Source of the DNA: Isotricha intestinalis
Taxonomy: Eukaryota; Ciliophora; Litostomatea; Vestibuliferida; Isotrichidae
DNA: 30,755 nt
Assembly: GCA_023807065.1 (NCBI GenBank)
Contig: JAJJLU010000036.1
Coordinates: 1-30,755 of the forward strand
Direction of reading: 5' to 3'
Shown: piece by piece, positions 29,322 through 30,755 of the stretch
How the letters are laid out: each line of letters begins with the position of its first letter
Numbering within the stretch: the first letter of the stretch is position 1
The notes under the pieces: generated by a model
Told to the model about the DNA's origin: nothing
Database searches by the model: none
The model's input: the letters and a program-made list of their open reading frames with translations, nothing else
Translations under genes and position numbers: made by a program

Positions 29322-29412
29322 ACTAAATCACCAATATTTGGTTGTAACAAAAACAATTACAATTATTTCTCAGTTAAATTTATCTATTTGTCTGGTTGCG
29401 CTTTCCGTTTTA

Positions 29413-29420
29413 TTATATAA
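29413..29420 (-). promoter_or_regulatory. TATA-like box of the RNA gene
   Basis: Minus-strand TTATATAA lies 15 bases before the first base of stem I. Its distal end lies about 25 bases upstream of the middle of the AACCAGAC strand, where transcription could start. Type 3 pol III genes (U6, ciliate telomerase RNA) have a TATA box at about -25 to -30. Such a sequence is common in AT-rich DNA, so the support is its spacing to the PSE-like element. Confidence 0.45.
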
Positions 29421-29434
29421 TTTATTTTACTTTT

Positions 29435-29447
29435 GAGCTTGGAGAAG
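29435..29447 (-). promoter_or_regulatory. PSE-like proximal element of the RNA gene
   Basis: Minus-strand CTTCTCCAAGCTC is a GC-richer block in AT-only DNA. It ends about 15 bases before the TATA-like box, the spacing seen between PSE and TATA in pol III snRNA-type promoters. I have no consensus from this organism to compare with. Confidence 0.4.
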
Positions 29448-29756
29448 TTTCTTTATTATTTCATTAATTTAAATATTTTTCCCTTTTTGAATTTTTGAAT
29501 TGTAGCTTTTTTATGAGGATGATAAATCATTAATTTTTATTTTTTTTGTTTTAATAAAAAAAATAATTAAATATAAATTTTATTCTAAGTTTAAATATTA
29601 AAAAAAGAAAATTTTATCAATTAAAATATAATAATTCAACTTATATAATAAATTGATTTTCTAAAAAAAATAGTTTTTTAAAATTAATTTAATTAATCTA
29701 GAAAGAAACTTATAAAAATTTAATATCATCAAATGAAACTTTAAAAAAAGAAAATA

Positions 29757-30744
29757 TTATTTACGAATTAAATTAAAAAAACAAAGATTGAAAGGTATTT
29801 CATCAGGGATTCTTTCATTAAAAGTGTTCACTGAAGAAGGAATTACTCTTTTTCTCTTTTTTATTTTTTGAATAACCATATCAAATGCATCTCTATATTC
29901 ATCTATTTTTTTATATTTTTTAATATTATAAAAAAATTCAGCTTCTTCATAAAATAAGTTTCCAATGTAATATTGATTATAAAAATAATAATCAAATAAA
30001 TTACCACTTTCATTTTTAGGTAATTCATAAATTAATTCATTTATAGGGTTTTTAAATTCAATTGAATCTTTAACATTTTCATCTTTACAATTACTACGAA
30101 TTAAAAAATTATCTTTTTTATTTGAATCTATTTCTCTTATTAGAGCATTACTCAATTCATGTTTGATAGTTAATATTATTTTTTCTCTTATAATTAAAAA
30201 GTTTTCTTCTTCCATTTCTTCAAAATATTGTTTAATAAAATCTTTTTGAATATAAATATTACCAGTATGTATAATTATACCACTTAGTGATTTAGGTAAA
30301 GAAGCAAAATAAATATTATATTTATTTATATAATTTATAATATATTCAATCAAATCTTTATTATCTTTTACTTTCTCTTTGAAGTCAGGGATAAAATGAG
30401 TTAATGTTTTATCATAAATTTCTAATAAAATAGGAGAACATAATATTTCCTTCAATTCCTTTTTATTTATATTTATTATTTTATTATCCTTTTTAAAATT
30501 AAGTTCAATTAATGGTGTTATTGAACTTTGACTTTTAAATATTAATTTAAAATTATTTTCATTCTCAATTTTATCATTTTCATTTTTACATTCATTATTT
30601 AAAATTGTTAAAATAGCATTTTCTACTATATCTTTATTAATTTGAGGAAGCTTAAACATTGATTTAATTTGTTTTTCATATTTCCAAAAATTATTATTTA
30701 AATATTTAATGTAATATTTATTTTTATTTCCAAGAAATAAAATA
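29757..30744 (-). CDS. Uncharacterised protein with HELSN motif, 5' end open at the telomere
   Basis: The first Met in frame is at 30659 (MFKLPQINKD, 300 residues). The frame stays open for all 96 bases to the window edge, and the extra 28-odd codons look coding (FLGNKNKYYIKYL, NNFWKYEKQIKSM). The gene is therefore probably cut at its 5' end by the telomere. The protein contains TIKHELSNALIREID (about 166-180 from that Met) and ESGNLFDYYFYNQYYIGNLF (about 216-235). This pattern resembles uncharacterised protist proteins with a HELxH-like motif followed by an ESG...E segment. Here the second His is Asn, so a zinc-protease activity is doubtful. There is no signal or membrane segment. Function is unknown. 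Confidence 0.65.
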
Positions 30745-30755
30745 GATTGGGGATT
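30745..30755. repeat. Right telomere start (1.6 units of ATTGGGG)
   Basis: The last 11 bases, GATTGGGGATT, match the G-strand of the left telomere exactly and in the right orientation for a chromosome end. Eleven matching bases at the very edge are unlikely by chance. The array is short, presumably because the assembly was trimmed or ended there. Confidence 0.75.

Larger units (their letters stand above)
29210..29397 (-). ncRNA. TER: Candidate telomerase RNA
   Basis: On the minus strand this region (about 188 bases, within the known ciliate range of about 150-210) carries a single 12-base template, CCAAUCCCCAAU (29321-29310). It is complementary to 1.7 units of this chromosome's own ATTGGGG repeat. 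A perfect 8-bp stem, AACCAGAC (29397-29390) with GUCUGGUU (29267-29260), encloses it like ciliate stem I. Upstream of the template is hairpin ACCAA-AUA-UUGGU (29342-29330), whose 3' side runs into GUGA, one base from the GUCA boundary element of Tetrahymena. Downstream is a 9-bp helix, AUCAUUUAA with UUAAGUGAU (29309-29301 and 29282-29274), where the ciliate pseudoknot would lie. Past stem I a 9-bp hairpin (29235-29210) ends in UUUU, like stem-loop IV plus a pol III stop. I could not resolve the pseudoknot. Confidence 0.75.
28991..29756. other. RNA-bearing intergenic region
   Basis: A 766-base region without a protein gene, but with clusters of G and C that stand out sharply from the A/T-only spacers elsewhere. 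It contains a GC-rich island at 29111-29149, the telomerase RNA candidate at 29210-29397 and its promoter elements to 29447. The stretch 29450-29756 is again AT-only, with nothing recognisable. Confidence 0.6.

Noticed and set aside
1..30755. Bacterial features such as operons, ribosome binding sites, CRISPR arrays, insertion sequences or transposase genes
   Set aside because: The chromosome is eukaryotic by telomeres and gene content, and no spaced repeats or transposase-like proteins are present.

Overview
The window looks like one essentially complete macronuclear chromosome of an anaerobic-type ciliate. It starts with seven perfect copies of a 7-base telomere unit, CCCCAAT, and stops in 11 bases of the complementary G-strand (GATTGGGGATT). 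The A+T content is extreme, the genes are tightly packed and apparently intronless, and many proteins are rich in Asn, Lys and Glu. Every confident gene reads through with the standard code: nearly all end in TAA, one ends in TGA, and no TAA, TAG or TGA needs to be read as sense. That excludes the Tetrahymena/Paramecium-type code. With the 7-base telomere it suggests a lineage such as the litostome (rumen-type) ciliates, but the taxon is an inference.

Layout. 1-49 telomere; 175-2634 (-) ER glucosidase I (GH63) carrying an inserted hevein-like domain; 2677-3903 (-) WD40 protein; 3982-4588 (-) a decayed Glu/Lys-rich gene; 4740-5657 (+) putative nuclear protein with an AT-hook-like motif; 5978-6388 (+) small MGCC protein; 6639-11573 (+) very large polytopic PAS protein of the TmcB-like type; about 1 kb of non-coding or decayed DNA; 12572-13489 (+) secreted, possibly GPI-anchored protein resembling an inactive alpha-carbonic anhydrase; 13705-14781 (+) and 15285-17555 (+) basic proteins of unknown function; 17824-21333 (-) multi-EF-hand protein, head to head with 21567-25151 (+), a protein built from degenerate repeats; 25329-26882 (+) Asn/Lys/Glu-rich protein; 26977-27465 (-) secreted bacterial-type PEBP/YbhB-like protein; 27554-28990 (-) major facilitator transporter; 28991-29756 an RNA-bearing intergenic region; 29757 to the right end (-) a protein whose reading frame runs open into the right telomere.

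The most interesting element lies in the last intergenic region. On the minus strand at about 29397-29210 there is a strong candidate for the telomerase RNA gene. It has a 12-base template, CCAAUCCCCAAU, that matches this chromosome's own 7-base telomere (7 copied bases plus 5 for alignment). A perfect 8-bp closing stem surrounds it, with a hairpin before the template, a long hairpin after it, a 3' hairpin ending in a U-run, and TATA-like and PSE-like elements upstream with pol III snRNA-type spacing. Beside it is a second GC-rich, foldable island (29111-29149) that I cannot name.

The genes do not form one pathway. They are individually transcribed housekeeping, surface and cytoskeletal-type genes. 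Two findings bear on chromosome biology: the candidate telomerase RNA encoded on the chromosome whose ends it would template, and a right telomere apparently added inside a gene.
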